The notes under the pieces are model-generated. The model was not told where the DNA came from, made no database searches, and saw only the letters and a list, made by a program, of their open reading frames with translations. A stretch of DNA of 64,000 bases from Paraburkholderia silviterrae (lineage in GTDB: Bacteria; Pseudomonadota; Gammaproteobacteria; Burkholderiales; Burkholderiaceae), in contig NZ_SMRP01000007.1 of assembly GCF_004353915.1 (NCBI RefSeq), positions 144,284 through 208,283 on the forward strand. The letters run 5' to 3'. Both the position numbers and the translations under genes were made by a program. Below are positions 1 through 9,072 of the stretch, piece by piece; the first letter of the stretch is position 1, and every line of letters starts with the position of its first letter.

Positions 1-73
1 TGCCCCGGAGCCACTTCGATATAAGGTTAGTGGTCCACGGCGTCACACTAGCGGTTTGAGCGGCTTTCTTTTG

Positions 74-107
74 CCTACTTTTCTTTGCCGCTGCAAAGAA
101 AAGTAGG
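74..107. repeat. Intergenic inverted repeat, 15-bp perfect stem
   Basis: Two perfect 15-bp arms (74-88 and 93-107, left arm CCTACTTTTCTTTGC) flank a 4-base loop. It lies about 110 bases downstream of the cobM stop, so it could act as a transcript end or RNA-stabilising hairpin for the cobL-cobK-cobM transcript. The same AAGAAAAGTAGG-type palindrome is, to my recollection, a dispersed intergenic repeat in Burkholderia-like genomes. The rest of 1-216 shows no convincing gene. Confidence 0.6.
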
Positions 108-216
108 TGCCGCCCCGCACAGGGGTAACGCTAATAGACCGACATGAAAACAAGGAAACGCGCAAACCGCAATAACCCACCCCAAATCCCAGAACTCAAA
201 ACACCAAAATAACCCC

Positions 217-948
217 TTAGCGCTTAGACGCGCCATAAAGCCTCGAATCAGCAAACCCCTCGGCACCAAGCACGTGCCCTACGAGAATCAGCGCCGTGCG
301 CTCGATATCAGTAGCCCGAACCTTCACCACGATATCCGCGAGCGTACCGGTCACGCGCTCCTCATCCGGCCAGCTCGCGCGATAAATCACGGCCACCGGA
401 CAATCATCCCCATAATGCGGCCGCAATTCCTCCACAATACGCGCGATATGACGCACACCCAGGTGCACAGCCATCGTCGCTCGATGGCGCGCCAGGTCAC
501 CTAGCGCTTCACCCTCGGGCATCGACGTCTTCGTCGCGTAGCGCGTAAGAATCAGCGTCTGCGAAATACCGGGCAACGTGAGCTCGCTGCCGAGCGCCGC
601 GGCGCACGCGGCTGTCGCCGTCACACCGGGCACGACTTCATAAGGAATCCCAAGCTCACGCAAGCGGCGAATCTGCTCGCCAATCGCGCCATAAAGCGAC
701 GGATCACCCGAATGCACGCGTGCGACGTCATAGCCCAACGCATGCGCGTTTTCAAGCAGTGCGACGATCTCATCGAGTGTCAGCGGCGCGGTGTCCACCA
801 CCTGGTGCGCGCAATGGCCTTCGAGCACGGCGGGCGGCACAAGCGAGCCCGCATAGAGAATCACGCGACAGCTGCGCACGAGGCGCTGCCCTTTCACGGT
901 GATCAGCTCGGGGTCGCCCGGCCCCGCGCCGATAAAGAAAACGGTCAT
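217..948 (-). CDS. cobM: Precorrin-4 C11-methyltransferase CobM
   Basis: The 243-residue protein methylates precorrin-4 at C11 with S-adenosylmethionine to give precorrin-5 in the corrin-ring pathway. The N-terminus carries the tetrapyrrole-methylase motif GAGPGDPELIT at about residues 7-17. The family length is normal. It is the third gene of the leftward set cobL-cobK-cobM, 23 bases after cobK. It could be confused with CobJ or CobI, but the short GAGPGDPELITVKG start and position fit CobM/CbiF best. Confidence 0.95.
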   Translation of the reverse strand: MTVFFIGAGPGDPELITVKGQRLVRSCRVILYAGSLVPPAVLEGHCAHQVVDTAPLTLDEIVALLENAHALGYDVARVHSGDPSLYGAIGEQIRRLRELGIPYEVVPGVTATAACAAALGSELTLPGISQTLILTRYATKTSMPEGEALGDLARHRATMAVHLGVRHIARIVEELRPHYGDDCPVAVIYRASWPDEERVTGTLADIVVKVRATDIERTALILVGHVLGAEGFADSRLYGASKR

Positions 949-971
949 GCGTTGAAACTCCGCTAAATAGG

Positions 972-1706
972 TCAGGTGTGCTGTACAAGCGTGGCGAGCG
1001 CATCGATCGCGTCTTGCGTCGAAACGAACGCCCGATGCGCGTGCGGCAGTGCGGGCCGCCGCATCATCACCACGGGCAAGCCCAGCTCGCGCGCGACGGC
1101 GAGCTTCGCCTCGGTGGCGTCGCCGCCGCTGTTCTTGCTCACGACGACGCCGAAGCGCCCTGCTTCGATAAACATGCGCTCGCCCTCGAGCGTAAACGGC
1201 CCGCGCGCGTCAATCACGCGCGCCCGCGCGTGGCCCGCGTGCGCGTCCAGGCAGCGCACCGTCCAGTGCTGATGCGCGGGAACCTCGTCGAGATGCGCAA
1301 GCGGCTCGCGGCCGAGCGTGAAAAGCACGCGCGAAAACGGCGCGATGGTTTCTATCGCGCCCGCCCAGCCGTCCACCATGCGCCAGTCGTCGCCATGCTG
1401 CGGCTGCCACGGCGCGCGGCGCAGCGCCCAGTACGGCACCTGTGCCGCCGCGCATGCGCGCGCCGCGTTCGCGCTGATCCGCGCCGCGTAGGGATGCGTG
1501 GCGTCGAGCACCAGCGCGATGCGCTCATCGGCGAGATAGCGCGCGAGGCCCTCGGCGCCGCCGAAGCCGCCCACGCGCACAGCACAGGCCAGATCGGCGG
1601 GCACGCGGCCGAGGCCCGCAAGGCTGTAGACATGCTCGGGCCCAAGTGCGCGGGCAATGCGCAATGCGTCGCCGGTGCCGCCGAGCAGCAGAATGCGCGC
1701 CGTCAT
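972..1706 (-). CDS. cobK: Precorrin-6A reductase CobK
   Basis: The 244-residue protein is an NADPH-dependent reductase that converts precorrin-6A to precorrin-6B (dihydro form). The start is the ATG at 1706, giving MTARILLLGGTGDA with the nucleotide-binding LLGGTGDALRIA loop right at the N-terminus. Longer in-frame extensions upstream lie inside cobL and are low-complexity. The ATG overlaps the cobL TGA as ATGA (1703-1706), indicating translational coupling. Length and the internal DATHPYAA motif match the CobK/CbiJ family. Confidence 0.93.
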   Translation of the reverse strand: MTARILLLGGTGDALRIARALGPEHVYSLAGLGRVPADLACAVRVGGFGGAEGLARYLADERIALVLDATHPYAARISANAARACAAAQVPYWALRRAPWQPQHGDDWRMVDGWAGAIETIAPFSRVLFTLGREPLAHLDEVPAHQHWTVRCLDAHAGHARARVIDARGPFTLEGERMFIEAGRFGVVVSKNSGGDATEAKLAVARELGLPVVMMRRPALPHAHRAFVSTQDAIDALATLVQHT

Positions 1707-2926
1707 GGCTTCACGGTTTCGTAGAGCGTGACGGGCAGCGCCTGGCGCCACGTATCGAAGCGTCCGAGCGGCTCGGCAACGCCCAAGCCGATGCGCGTGA
1801 GCGTGCCTCCATGTTGCGCACGCCATGCCACGAGCGCCGCCTCGCTCTGCACGGTCACGGCGTTCGCCACGAGGCGGCCACCGGATTCAAGACGCGCCCA
1901 GCAGGTTTCGAGCACGCCAGGCACGGTCACGCCGCCGCCGATGAACACGGCGTCTGGCGCGGCAAGACCGGCGAGTGCGTCGGGCGCGCGGCCCGCCACG
2001 AGTTGCAGCGCCGGCACGCCGAGCGCGTTGCGATTGTGTTCGATGAAGCGCTGACGCTCGCCATTCGATTCGATGGCGATCGCGCGGCATGCCGCATGAG
2101 CGCGCATCCACTCGATGCCGATCGAGCCGCTGCCCGCGCCCACGTCCCAGAGCAACGCACCGGGCGTGGGCGCGAGGCGCGCGAGCGTGAGCGCGCGCAC
2201 GTCGCGCTTGGTCAGTTGGCCATCGTGCAGGTAAGCGTCGTCGGGTAAGCCGGGCGTAAGCGTCCATGCGCGCGCTGGTGCTTCGCCATCGGCTTCGCAT
2301 TCGAACGCGACGAGGTTGAGCGCGGCAACCTCATCGCCATGCCATGCATCGGCGCGGCCTTCGATGCGCCGCTCGAGTGGGCCGCCCAGGTGCTCGAACA
2401 CCGTGAGCCGCGTCGCGCCGTAGCCTTGTGCCAAGAGCAGCGCTGCGAGCGCCGCGGGCGTGCGCCCATCGGCGCTCAGCGCGAGCACGCGCGAGCCCGC
2501 GTAGAGATGACGCCGGAGCCCGTCGAGCGGCCTGCCGACCAGCGAAACCACGGCCGTCTCCTGGAGCGCCCAGCCGAGGCGCGCCGCCGCGAGCGAGAGC
2601 GACGAAGGCGCGGGCAGCACGTCCATCTCGCCCGGCGCCACGTGACGCGCGAGCGTCGCGCCCACGCCGTAAAACATGGGGTCGCCGCTCGCGAGCACGC
2701 ACACGCGCTCGTGCGCGGCGCGCAGCGCGAGCAGCGGCTCGACGCTGAACGGCTGCGGCCAGGGCTCGCGGCGCGCCTGCACGCGCGCGGGCAGCATTGC
2801 CAGATGGCGCGCGCCGCCGGCCACCGCCGCCGCCGCGAAGAGCGCGCGCCGCGCCTCGCGCCCGAGCCCAGCGTATCCATCCTCGCCTATGCCGATCACC
2901 GTCAGCCACGCCCGCCTGCCCTGCAT
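1703..2926 (-). CDS. cobL: Precorrin-6Y C5,C15-methyltransferase (decarboxylating) CobL
   Basis: The 407-residue protein methylates C5 and C15 and decarboxylates the C12 acetate of precorrin-6B. It has two domains: an N-terminal CbiE-like methylase (VIGIGEDGYAGL near residues 9-20) and a C-terminal CbiT-like Rossmann methyltransferase (LLWDVGAGSGSIGIEW motif). The reading frame is open well upstream, but the ATG at 2926 is preceded by GGAGAG at a good distance and starts directly before the CbiE motif. An ATG at 2944 is the alternative. It is the first gene of the leftward cobLKM set. No cobalamin riboswitch is visible on this strand before it. Confidence 0.93.
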   Translation of the reverse strand: MQGRRAWLTVIGIGEDGYAGLGREARRALFAAAAVAGGARHLAMLPARVQARREPWPQPFSVEPLLALRAAHERVCVLASGDPMFYGVGATLARHVAPGEMDVLPAPSSLSLAAARLGWALQETAVVSLVGRPLDGLRRHLYAGSRVLALSADGRTPAALAALLLAQGYGATRLTVFEHLGGPLERRIEGRADAWHGDEVAALNLVAFECEADGEAPARAWTLTPGLPDDAYLHDGQLTKRDVRALTLARLAPTPGALLWDVGAGSGSIGIEWMRAHAACRAIAIESNGERQRFIEHNRNALGVPALQLVAGRAPDALAGLAAPDAVFIGGGVTVPGVLETCWARLESGGRLVANAVTVQSEAALVAWRAQHGGTLTRIGLGVAEPLGRFDTWRQALPVTLYETVKP

Positions 2927-2989
2927 CCGCTCTCCGTTTCGCATTGCGCGCGGGCCGCACTGATTCGCGGAAACGCGCTGGAAAACGGG

Positions 2990-2995
2990 CATAAT
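2990..2995 (+). promoter_or_regulatory. Possible -10 element upstream of the first cobalamin riboswitch
   Basis: CATAAT lies just before the aptamer begins, in the space between the divergent cobL and cobG units. No strong -35 box is visible at standard spacing, so this is only a weak promoter suggestion. Confidence 0.25.
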
Positions 2996-2999
2996 ACCG

Positions 3000-3170
3000 C
3001 TTCCGCCGGCGCCTGAAGGGCGAAAGCCCGAAGGCATGCAAGGGAACACAGCGAAGCTGTGGCCGCCCCCGCGACTGTGAGCAGCGAGACCGCATCCATC
3101 CGAGCCACTGGTTTTACCGGGAAGGCCGATGCGGTTGACGACCTGCGAGCCAGGAGACCTGCCGGCCGAA
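3000..3170 (+). ncRNA. Cobalamin riboswitch (cobG leader)
   Basis: The conserved landmarks of the B12 aptamer appear in order on the plus strand: GGGAACACAG near 3041, a CCCCCGCGACTGTGA segment at 3066-3080, GCCACTG at 3104-3110, GGGAAGGCC at 3119-3127, and the B12-box end GCGAGCCAGGAGACCTGCC at 3145-3163. Adenosylcobalamin binding to this RNA class normally lowers downstream expression. It sits about 155 bases before cobG, so it should control cobG-cobH-cobI-cbiG/cobJ. Confidence 0.93.
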
Positions 3171-3179
3171 CGTTTGTTC

Positions 3180-3257
3180 GCGCGCGTCCAAAGCCTGGCG
3201 GGGTGTACCGGCTGCGATCGCAGCGCGCGGACGTTTTCGCGTTTTTGCGTTTTTTTC
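3180..3257 (+). terminator. Putative riboswitch expression platform (GC-rich segment then T-runs)
   Basis: Between the aptamer and cobG, GC-rich segments (CGTCC near 3186 and GGACG near 3229, plus a GCGATCGC palindrome) are followed by T-rich runs at 3242-3246 and 3250-3256. This resembles a conditional terminator. I did not fold it. Confidence 0.4.
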
Positions 3258-3325
3258 GCGCTCCCGCATGGCGCACCGCGTTCGCACTTTCGCAGCGCGC
3301 TCGCGGCGGCGTGCCTGAGCGCGCG

Positions 3326-4753
3326 ATGCATGCACGGTGTCCCTTGAATCACGACTCGAAGCCCGCTTTGTCTCCTGCTGCGCTGGCCGCGGCCCGCCGT
3401 TCGGCGTGCCCGGGTCTCGTGCGCGTGGTCGCGGCGCGCGATGGCGGACTGTGCCGCATCCGCCTCGCGGGCGGCGCGCTCACGGCCGCGCAGGCGCATG
3501 CGATCGCCCAGGCCGCGCTCACCCATGCGAGCGGCACGCTCGAGTTGACCAACCGCGCGAACGTGCAGGTGCGCGGCGTGCGCGCGGGCAGCGAGGCGGC
3601 ACTCACCGAGGCGCTAGTTGCGGCGGGCCTGGGGCCAAAGACAGCGGTGCATGCGCGCGGCGATCTCTGCACCGCCGACGAATTGCGCAATCTGATGCTG
3701 AGCCCGCTGGCCGGACTCGATCCCGATGCGCTCATCGACACCACCACGCTCACCGCGCCCATCGTCGCGATGCTGCACAGCGAGCCGCGATTCGCGGCGC
3801 TCTCGCCCAAGTTCGCGCTGCTGCTCGACGGCGGCGAGCGTCTCGCGGCGCTCGATCATCCGCATGACATCTGGCTCGCGGCCGCGCGCGGCGCAAACGG
3901 CGTGCGCTTCGTATTCGGCCTCGCCGGCTGCGTTGGCGACGGCGCGCTCGGCGCAGTCGCATCCGCGCACGCGCCCGCGCTCATTCGCGCGCTGCTGCAT
4001 GCGTTCCTCGACCTCGCGCAGCCCGGGCAGACGCGCATGCGCGAAGCACTCGCATCGCACGATGCCGATACGGTGCTCCAACGCGCACTTCATCACGCGG
4101 ATTTCCCCATCGCGTGCCACGGCGCGTGCAATGAAACGGCATTGCACACATGGCGACGTCAGCCAGTCGACCTCTCGTTGCGCCTCGGTGCACATGCACT
4201 GGATGGACGCAACATCGATCATGCGGACACCAGGGGCTACGCGGGCTGCCAGCCACCGCTCGCACGGCTCGATGCCGCGACGCTGCACGCGCTCGCCACG
4301 CTTGCAGAAGCACACGGCGACGCGACGCTGCGCATCACGCCCTGGCAAGGCGCGATCTTGCCGAACGTGGCGCAATGCGCCTGGCCGGAAGTGCTCGGCC
4401 GCCTGCGCGCGCTCGGCCTCGTATGCGATAGCGCCGATCCGCTCGCGCGCACGATCGCCTGCACGGGCTCGGCGGGCTGTGCGAAGAGCCGTGCCGATAC
4501 CAAGACCGACGCGCTGCGTCTCGCCGCGCAGCTGCCGCCCAATGTGCATGTGCACTTGAGCGGCTGCGAGCGCTCCTGCGCGGCGGCGCATCAGGCACCT
4601 TTCACGCTGCTTGCCGCGGCACACGGCCACTATGACCTTTACGAGCGCGACACAGCCGCAGCCCCATTCGGGCGCCTGGTCGCGCGCAACCTGACAATCG
4701 AAGCCGCCGCGAACGCCCTCGCGCAGCGGCCCCGGAGCACCACCGATGTCTGA
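3326..4753 (+). CDS. cobG: Precorrin-3B synthase CobG
   Basis: The 475-residue protein is the oxygen-dependent Fe-S/monooxygenase enzyme that hydroxylates precorrin-3A to precorrin-3B, preparing ring contraction in the aerobic pathway. It belongs to the sulfite/nitrite reductase superfamily: an LTNRANVQVRG half-domain motif near the N-terminus and the 4Fe-4S/siroheme-type cysteine pairs C-x5-C (CTGSAGC) and C-x3-C (CERSC) near the C-terminus. The ATG at 3326 is chosen because the open frame upstream runs through the riboswitch. A TTG at 3344 is an alternative start. cobH starts inside its last 8 bases. Confidence 0.9.
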   Translation: MHARCPLNHDSKPALSPAALAAARRSACPGLVRVVAARDGGLCRIRLAGGALTAAQAHAIAQAALTHASGTLELTNRANVQVRGVRAGSEAALTEALVAAGLGPKTAVHARGDLCTADELRNLMLSPLAGLDPDALIDTTTLTAPIVAMLHSEPRFAALSPKFALLLDGGERLAALDHPHDIWLAAARGANGVRFVFGLAGCVGDGALGAVASAHAPALIRALLHAFLDLAQPGQTRMREALASHDADTVLQRALHHADFPIACHGACNETALHTWRRQPVDLSLRLGAHALDGRNIDHADTRGYAGCQPPLARLDAATLHALATLAEAHGDATLRITPWQGAILPNVAQCAWPEVLGRLRALGLVCDSADPLARTIACTGSAGCAKSRADTKTDALRLAAQLPPNVHVHLSGCERSCAAAHQAPFTLLAAAHGHYDLYERDTAAAPFGRLVARNLTIEAAANALAQRPRSTTDV

Positions 4754-5372
4754 CTACATTCGCGACGGCCAGGCGATCTATCGCGAGTCGTTCGCGACGA
4801 TACGCGCCGAAGCCGATCTCACGCACATTCCCACCGACCTCGAAAAGCTTGCCGTGCGCGTGATCCACGCCTGCGGCATGGTCGACGTGGCCGCCGAGCT
4901 GGCGTTCTCGCCCGGCGCGGGCCACGCCGGCCGCACGGCGCTGGCGAACGGCGCGCCCATTCTCTGCGACGCGAAGATGGTCGCCTTCGGCATCACGCGC
5001 GCACGCCTGCCTGCCAGCAATGCCGTGATCTGCACGCTCGACGACCCCGCCGTGCCCGGCCTCGCGCGCGAACTCGGCAACACGCGCTCGGCCGCCGCGC
5101 TCGAGTTGTGGCGCGAACACCTCGAAGGCAGCGTGGTCGCCATCGGCAACGCGCCCACCGCGCTCTTTCACCTGCTCGACATGATCGCCGCCGGCGCGCC
5201 GCGCCCCGCGCTGATCCTCGGCATGCCGGTGGGCTTCGTCGGCGCCGCCGAGTCCAAGGCCCTGCTCGCCACCGCCGCGCACGGCGTGCCGTTCGTGGCC
5301 GTGCACGGGCGGCGCGGCGGCAGCGCCATGGCCGCCGCCGCCGTCAACGCACTTGCTTCGGAGATCGAATAA
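4746..5372 (+). CDS. cobH: Precorrin-8X methylmutase CobH
   Basis: The 208-residue protein moves the C11 methyl group to C12, turning precorrin-8X into hydrogenobyrinate. His41 in the RVIHACGM segment matches the family's catalytic histidine region. Length is typical of CobH/CbiC. It overlaps cobG by 8 bases and its TAA is followed directly by the cobI ATG, so translation is likely coupled within one riboswitch-controlled operon. Confidence 0.95.
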   Translation: MSDYIRDGQAIYRESFATIRAEADLTHIPTDLEKLAVRVIHACGMVDVAAELAFSPGAGHAGRTALANGAPILCDAKMVAFGITRARLPASNAVICTLDDPAVPGLARELGNTRSAAALELWREHLEGSVVAIGNAPTALFHLLDMIAAGAPRPALILGMPVGFVGAAESKALLATAAHGVPFVAVHGRRGGSAMAAAAVNALASEIE

Positions 5373-6104
5373 ATGTCCATCAAAGGCCGTCTGCACGGCA
5401 TCGGCGTTGGCCCCGGCGACCCCGAGCTGCTCACGCTCAAGGCCCTGCGCCTCCTGAAGGCCGCGCCCGTGGTCGCGTACTTCGTCGCCAAAGGCAAAAA
5501 AGGCAATGCGTTCGGGATCGTGGAAGACCATCTGGGCGCGCAACAGGAACGCCTGCCGCTCGTCTATCCCGTGACGACCGAAGCGCTCGAGCCGCCGCTC
5601 TCGTACGAGGCGATCATCGCCGACTTCTACAACGGCGCCGCGCAGATCGTCGCCGGCCATCTCGACGCGGGCCGCGACGTGGCCGTGATCTGCGAAGGCG
5701 ATCCGTTCTTCTACGGCTCGTACATGTACCTGCACGACCGCCTCTCCGAGCGCTACGAAGCCGAAGTGGTGCCGGGCGTGTGCTCGATGCTCGGCGGCGC
5801 GGCCGTGCTGGGCGTGCCGCTCGTCTACCGCAACCAGAGCCTCGCGGTGCTCTCGGGCGTGCTGCCCGAGGACGAACTGCGCCGCCGCCTCGCCGATGCG
5901 GACGCCGCCGTCATCATGAAACTGGGCCGCAACTTCGAGAAGGTGCGCCGCGTGCTCGCGGAGCTCGGCCTCGCGCAGCGCGCGCTTTATGTCGAGCGCG
6001 CGACCATGGCGAACCAGCGCATCGTGCCGCTCGACGAGGTCGATCCGATGGCCTCGCCGTACTTCTCGCTGCTCGTCGTGCCGGGGGAAAAATGGCAGGC
6101 CTGA
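5373..6104 (+). CDS. cobI: Precorrin-2 C20-methyltransferase CobI
   Basis: The 243-residue SAM-dependent enzyme methylates precorrin-2 at C20 to give precorrin-3A, the CobG substrate. The methylase motif GVGPGDPELLTLKALRLL lies at about residues 11-28, and CEGDPFFYGS is the second conserved glycine-rich loop. It begins immediately after the cobH stop and its end overlaps the next start (6092) by 13 bases. Confidence 0.95.
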   Translation: MSIKGRLHGIGVGPGDPELLTLKALRLLKAAPVVAYFVAKGKKGNAFGIVEDHLGAQQERLPLVYPVTTEALEPPLSYEAIIADFYNGAAQIVAGHLDAGRDVAVICEGDPFFYGSYMYLHDRLSERYEAEVVPGVCSMLGGAAVLGVPLVYRNQSLAVLSGVLPEDELRRRLADADAAVIMKLGRNFEKVRRVLAELGLAQRALYVERATMANQRIVPLDEVDPMASPYFSLLVVPGEKWQA

Positions 6105-7924
6105 TGCCGCCCGCGATCGTCGTGCTCGGCCCCGGCGCGCTCGCAACCGCGCAGCGCGTGAAGGCGCTCTATGCAGGCGCACAGATCCACGCCTTGCAGG
6201 AACGCGCACAAGGCGATGTCGCGTTCAGCGCATTGAGCGAGCACTTGCGCGAGCTGTATCGGCGCGGCACGCCCATCGTCGCGCTGTGCGCGGCCGGCAT
6301 CGTGATTCGCTGCCTCGCGCCGCTGCTCGCCAGCAAGGGCGTGGAGCCGCCCGTGCTCGCGCTCGCCGAGGACGGCAGCGCCGTCGTGCCGCTGCTCGGC
6401 GGCCTCACCGGCGTGAACGTCATGGCGCGCGAGATTGGCGCGGCGCTCGAGACCGCGCCCGCCATCACCACGAGCGGCGAGCTGCGCTTCGGCACGTGCC
6501 TGCTCAATCCGCCCGAAGGCTACGCGCTTGCGAGCCTCGCGCAGGGCAAGCGCTTCGTCTCCGATCTGCTCGCGGGCGAGGCCACGCGCATCGACGGCGC
6601 CGCGCCCTGGCTCGAGACCGTGAACCTGCCGCGCGACCCGGCGGCGCGCCACGCAATCCGCGTGAGCCCGCACGCCTGGGACGGCAATCCCGAGCATCTC
6701 GTGATTCATCCGCGCAGCGTGGTCGCGACGGCCAGCGTCGCGCATGCGCTGCTCGCCGAGCACGTGCGAGAGGCACTGAGCGCAAACGGCATCGCGCAAG
6801 AGGCGCTCGCGGCGCTCGTCGCGCCGGCCGCGCGAATGGGCGATGCCGGGTTCGAGCAGGCGGCGCGCGCATTGGGCGTGCCGCTGCGATTCGCCGATGC
6901 CGGCGATCCGGCCAATGCTGCTGAGATGGCGGGTCCCGCCCAAGCTGCCGACTCGGCCGATGCGCTTCGCGATCAAGCCAGCGATCAAGCTAGCAATCGT
7001 GCGAGCGCTAGCGCCGGCGCCCTGCTCGACGCACTCGCGCTGTCTGCATCCGCGCAACGCCTCGCCGCCGGGCACGGCATCGCGCTGAGCGTCGCGCATG
7101 AGCCCATCGACGCGCACACGCTCGGCAAGGCACGCGGCAAGCTCACGGTGCTGGGCCTCGGACCGGGTCGCGCCGACTTGCTCACGCCCATGGCGCGCGC
7201 CGCGCTCGACGAGGCCACCGATATCGTCGGCTACGCCACTTACGTGGAGATGGCGGGACCGTTGCGCCCGGGGCAGGTGCGCCACGCCACCGACAACCGC
7301 GAAGAGCTCCAGCGTGCGCGCCATGCGTTCGAGCTCGCGAGCGCGGGGCGGCGCGTGGCGGTGGTGTCGTCGGGCGACCCCGGCGTGTTCGCGATGGCCG
7401 CCGCCGTGCTGGAAGCGCTCGAAGCCTCGGACGAGCCGCGCTGGCACCGTGTGGAGCTCGAGATCGTGCCCGGCGTCTCGGCGGCGCTCGCCACGGCGGC
7501 GCGCGTTGGCGCGCCGCTCGGCCACGACTTCTGCATGCTCTCGCTCTCGGACAACCTCAAGCCGTGGAGCGTGATCGAGAAACGCCTGCGCCACGCCGCG
7601 CTCGCCGACCTCGCGATGGCCTTCTACAACCCGATTTCGCGCGCGCGGCCCTGGCAACTCGACCGCGCACTGGAAATCGTGCGCGAAGTGCGCGCGCCCG
7701 GCACGCGCGTCGTGCTCGGCCGCGACGTGGGCCGCCCGGGAGAAACACTGCGGACGACCACGCTGGGCGAGCTGGAGTCGTCGCAGGTGGACATGCGCAC
7801 GATGGTCATCGTCGGGTCGTCGGCCACGCGTGGCTTCGCGCGCGGCGACAGCATCGGCGAAAAGGGCGGCGAATGGATCTACACGCCGCGCTGGTATGCG
7901 CAGGATGGAGGCGCGAAAGGTTGA
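6092..7924 (+). CDS. cobJ: CbiG(N/mid)-CobJ fusion: precorrin-3B C17-methyltransferase
   Basis: This 610-residue protein joins two modules. Residues 1 to about 345 look like the N-terminal and middle parts of CbiG, the lactone-opening protein of the anaerobic route (ALCAAGIVIR and GGLTGVNVMAREI segments). Residues from about 350 form CobJ, which methylates C17 and contracts the ring (LGLGPGRADLLTP, SSGDPGVFAM and AFYNPISRARPWQ motifs). The linker contains a short Gln-Ala-Ser repeat (DQASDQASNRASAS). The ATG at 6092 follows GGGGGAAAA and overlaps cobI. ATG 6104 is an alternative. The matching CbiG C-terminal module is encoded separately at 16515 (cobE). Confidence 0.92.
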   Translation: MAGLMPPAIVVLGPGALATAQRVKALYAGAQIHALQERAQGDVAFSALSEHLRELYRRGTPIVALCAAGIVIRCLAPLLASKGVEPPVLALAEDGSAVVPLLGGLTGVNVMAREIGAALETAPAITTSGELRFGTCLLNPPEGYALASLAQGKRFVSDLLAGEATRIDGAAPWLETVNLPRDPAARHAIRVSPHAWDGNPEHLVIHPRSVVATASVAHALLAEHVREALSANGIAQEALAALVAPAARMGDAGFEQAARALGVPLRFADAGDPANAAEMAGPAQAADSADALRDQASDQASNRASASAGALLDALALSASAQRLAAGHGIALSVAHEPIDAHTLGKARGKLTVLGLGPGRADLLTPMARAALDEATDIVGYATYVEMAGPLRPGQVRHATDNREELQRARHAFELASAGRRVAVVSSGDPGVFAMAAAVLEALEASDEPRWHRVELEIVPGVSAALATAARVGAPLGHDFCMLSLSDNLKPWSVIEKRLRHAALADLAMAFYNPISRARPWQLDRALEIVREVRAPGTRVVLGRDVGRPGETLRTTTLGELESSQVDMRTMVIVGSSATRGFARGDSIGEKGGEWIYTPRWYAQDGGAKG

Positions 7925-8069
7925 GCGCGCATCGAGGGGTGCGAAGCTCGCGTTTCCCCTCACTCAACTTTTTGCGCGGCGTGCCGTATACGCAGTGATC
8001 TTGTTAGTTCGCGATCCTGCCTCGCTTCCGCCTCACTTCTGCCCCGCTTCTGCCTCATTACGTGCGCCG

Positions 8070-9035
8070 ATGACCGACACTCCCCTCGAAGCCGCCCACG
8101 ACGCTGCACCCGGCGACGCCCCCGACACCACGCCCGATGCCGCGCCCGGCGCCGCATCGCTCACGCCCGCTGACCTCCCGCTCGGCCAGCCGCTCGAATG
8201 GCCCCTCGCGGACCACGACGGCACGCTGCTGCTCGAGCGCGGCGCAATACTGGTGGGCGAGATCGAGCGCGACTTCCTGTTCCGCCACTTCACCCCGCAA
8301 CGCGGCGACTGCGAAACGCCCGATGAGGCGCTCGCGCGCGCCAGGCCGCAGGAGCCGGAAACCGCGCCGGGCGTGCGCGACCTGCATCTGACCATTGGCG
8401 CATCGATGGGGTTGCGCCCGCTACAAGGCGCAAGTGGCGCGCCGATGCATCCGTGCAAGCTGATTGGCATTGCGCCGAACGAGTCGATCCTCGTGACGCT
8501 GCCCTACGCGAAGGGCCGCCCGATCGAGATCACGCCCGGTGAAAACGTGGAAATCGTGGCGATCGCGAGCCAGGCCGTTTATCGCTTCGTCTGCACGATC
8601 CACGCGATGTACCAGGCGCCGTTCGGCTATCTCGTGCTATCGAAGCCGGCCAATATACGCATGCTGCGCGAGCGCAAGTCGGTCCGCGTGAACGCGCGCT
8701 TTCCGGTGCGCTTCGGCATCGGCGACGAAGGCTATCAGGGCGTCGCGCTCGCGCGCGGCATCAGCGCGCTGGGGCTCTCGCTCACGGCGCCCTGGGCGCT
8801 CGGCCAGATCGGCGAGCGGCTGCGCATCGCCTTCAGCCTGCGCTGCGGCGATATCGACACGGCCATCGAAACAAGCGCCGTCATTCGCAACGTGCAGCAG
8901 GAAGACGACGCGCAGATGCAATGCACGCTCGGCCTCGAACTCGACAGCCTCACGAGCGCCGAGCAAATGGCGATGAAGGTCTACGTGTTCGATCGTCAGG
9001 ACGACGTGGTTTATTGGAGCAACGGCCCGCGCTGA
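8070..9035 (+). CDS. PilZ-domain flagellar brake (YcgR-like) protein
   Basis: This 321-residue protein has an N-terminal YcgR-like domain (about residues 40-200, after an Ala/Asp/Pro-rich leader) and a C-terminal PilZ domain. The c-di-GMP-binding pieces are visible: RERKSVR (RxxxR) followed about 30 residues later by RGISALGLSL, a variant of D/NxSxxG. Family members bind c-di-GMP and act on the flagellar motor; that role here is inferred. The ATG at 8070 is chosen because residues upstream are low-complexity. It lies between two B12 operons without an obvious B12 role, and ends 37 bases from the convergent chlD. Confidence 0.82.
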   Translation: MTDTPLEAAHDAAPGDAPDTTPDAAPGAASLTPADLPLGQPLEWPLADHDGTLLLERGAILVGEIERDFLFRHFTPQRGDCETPDEALARARPQEPETAPGVRDLHLTIGASMGLRPLQGASGAPMHPCKLIGIAPNESILVTLPYAKGRPIEITPGENVEIVAIASQAVYRFVCTIHAMYQAPFGYLVLSKPANIRMLRERKSVRVNARFPVRFGIGDEGYQGVALARGISALGLSLTAPWALGQIGERLRIAFSLRCGDIDTAIETSAVIRNVQQEDDAQMQCTLGLELDSLTSAEQMAMKVYVFDRQDDVVYWSNGPR

Positions 9036-9072
9036 TGACGGCGCGGCACACGTTTGCCGTGCACGCACACGC

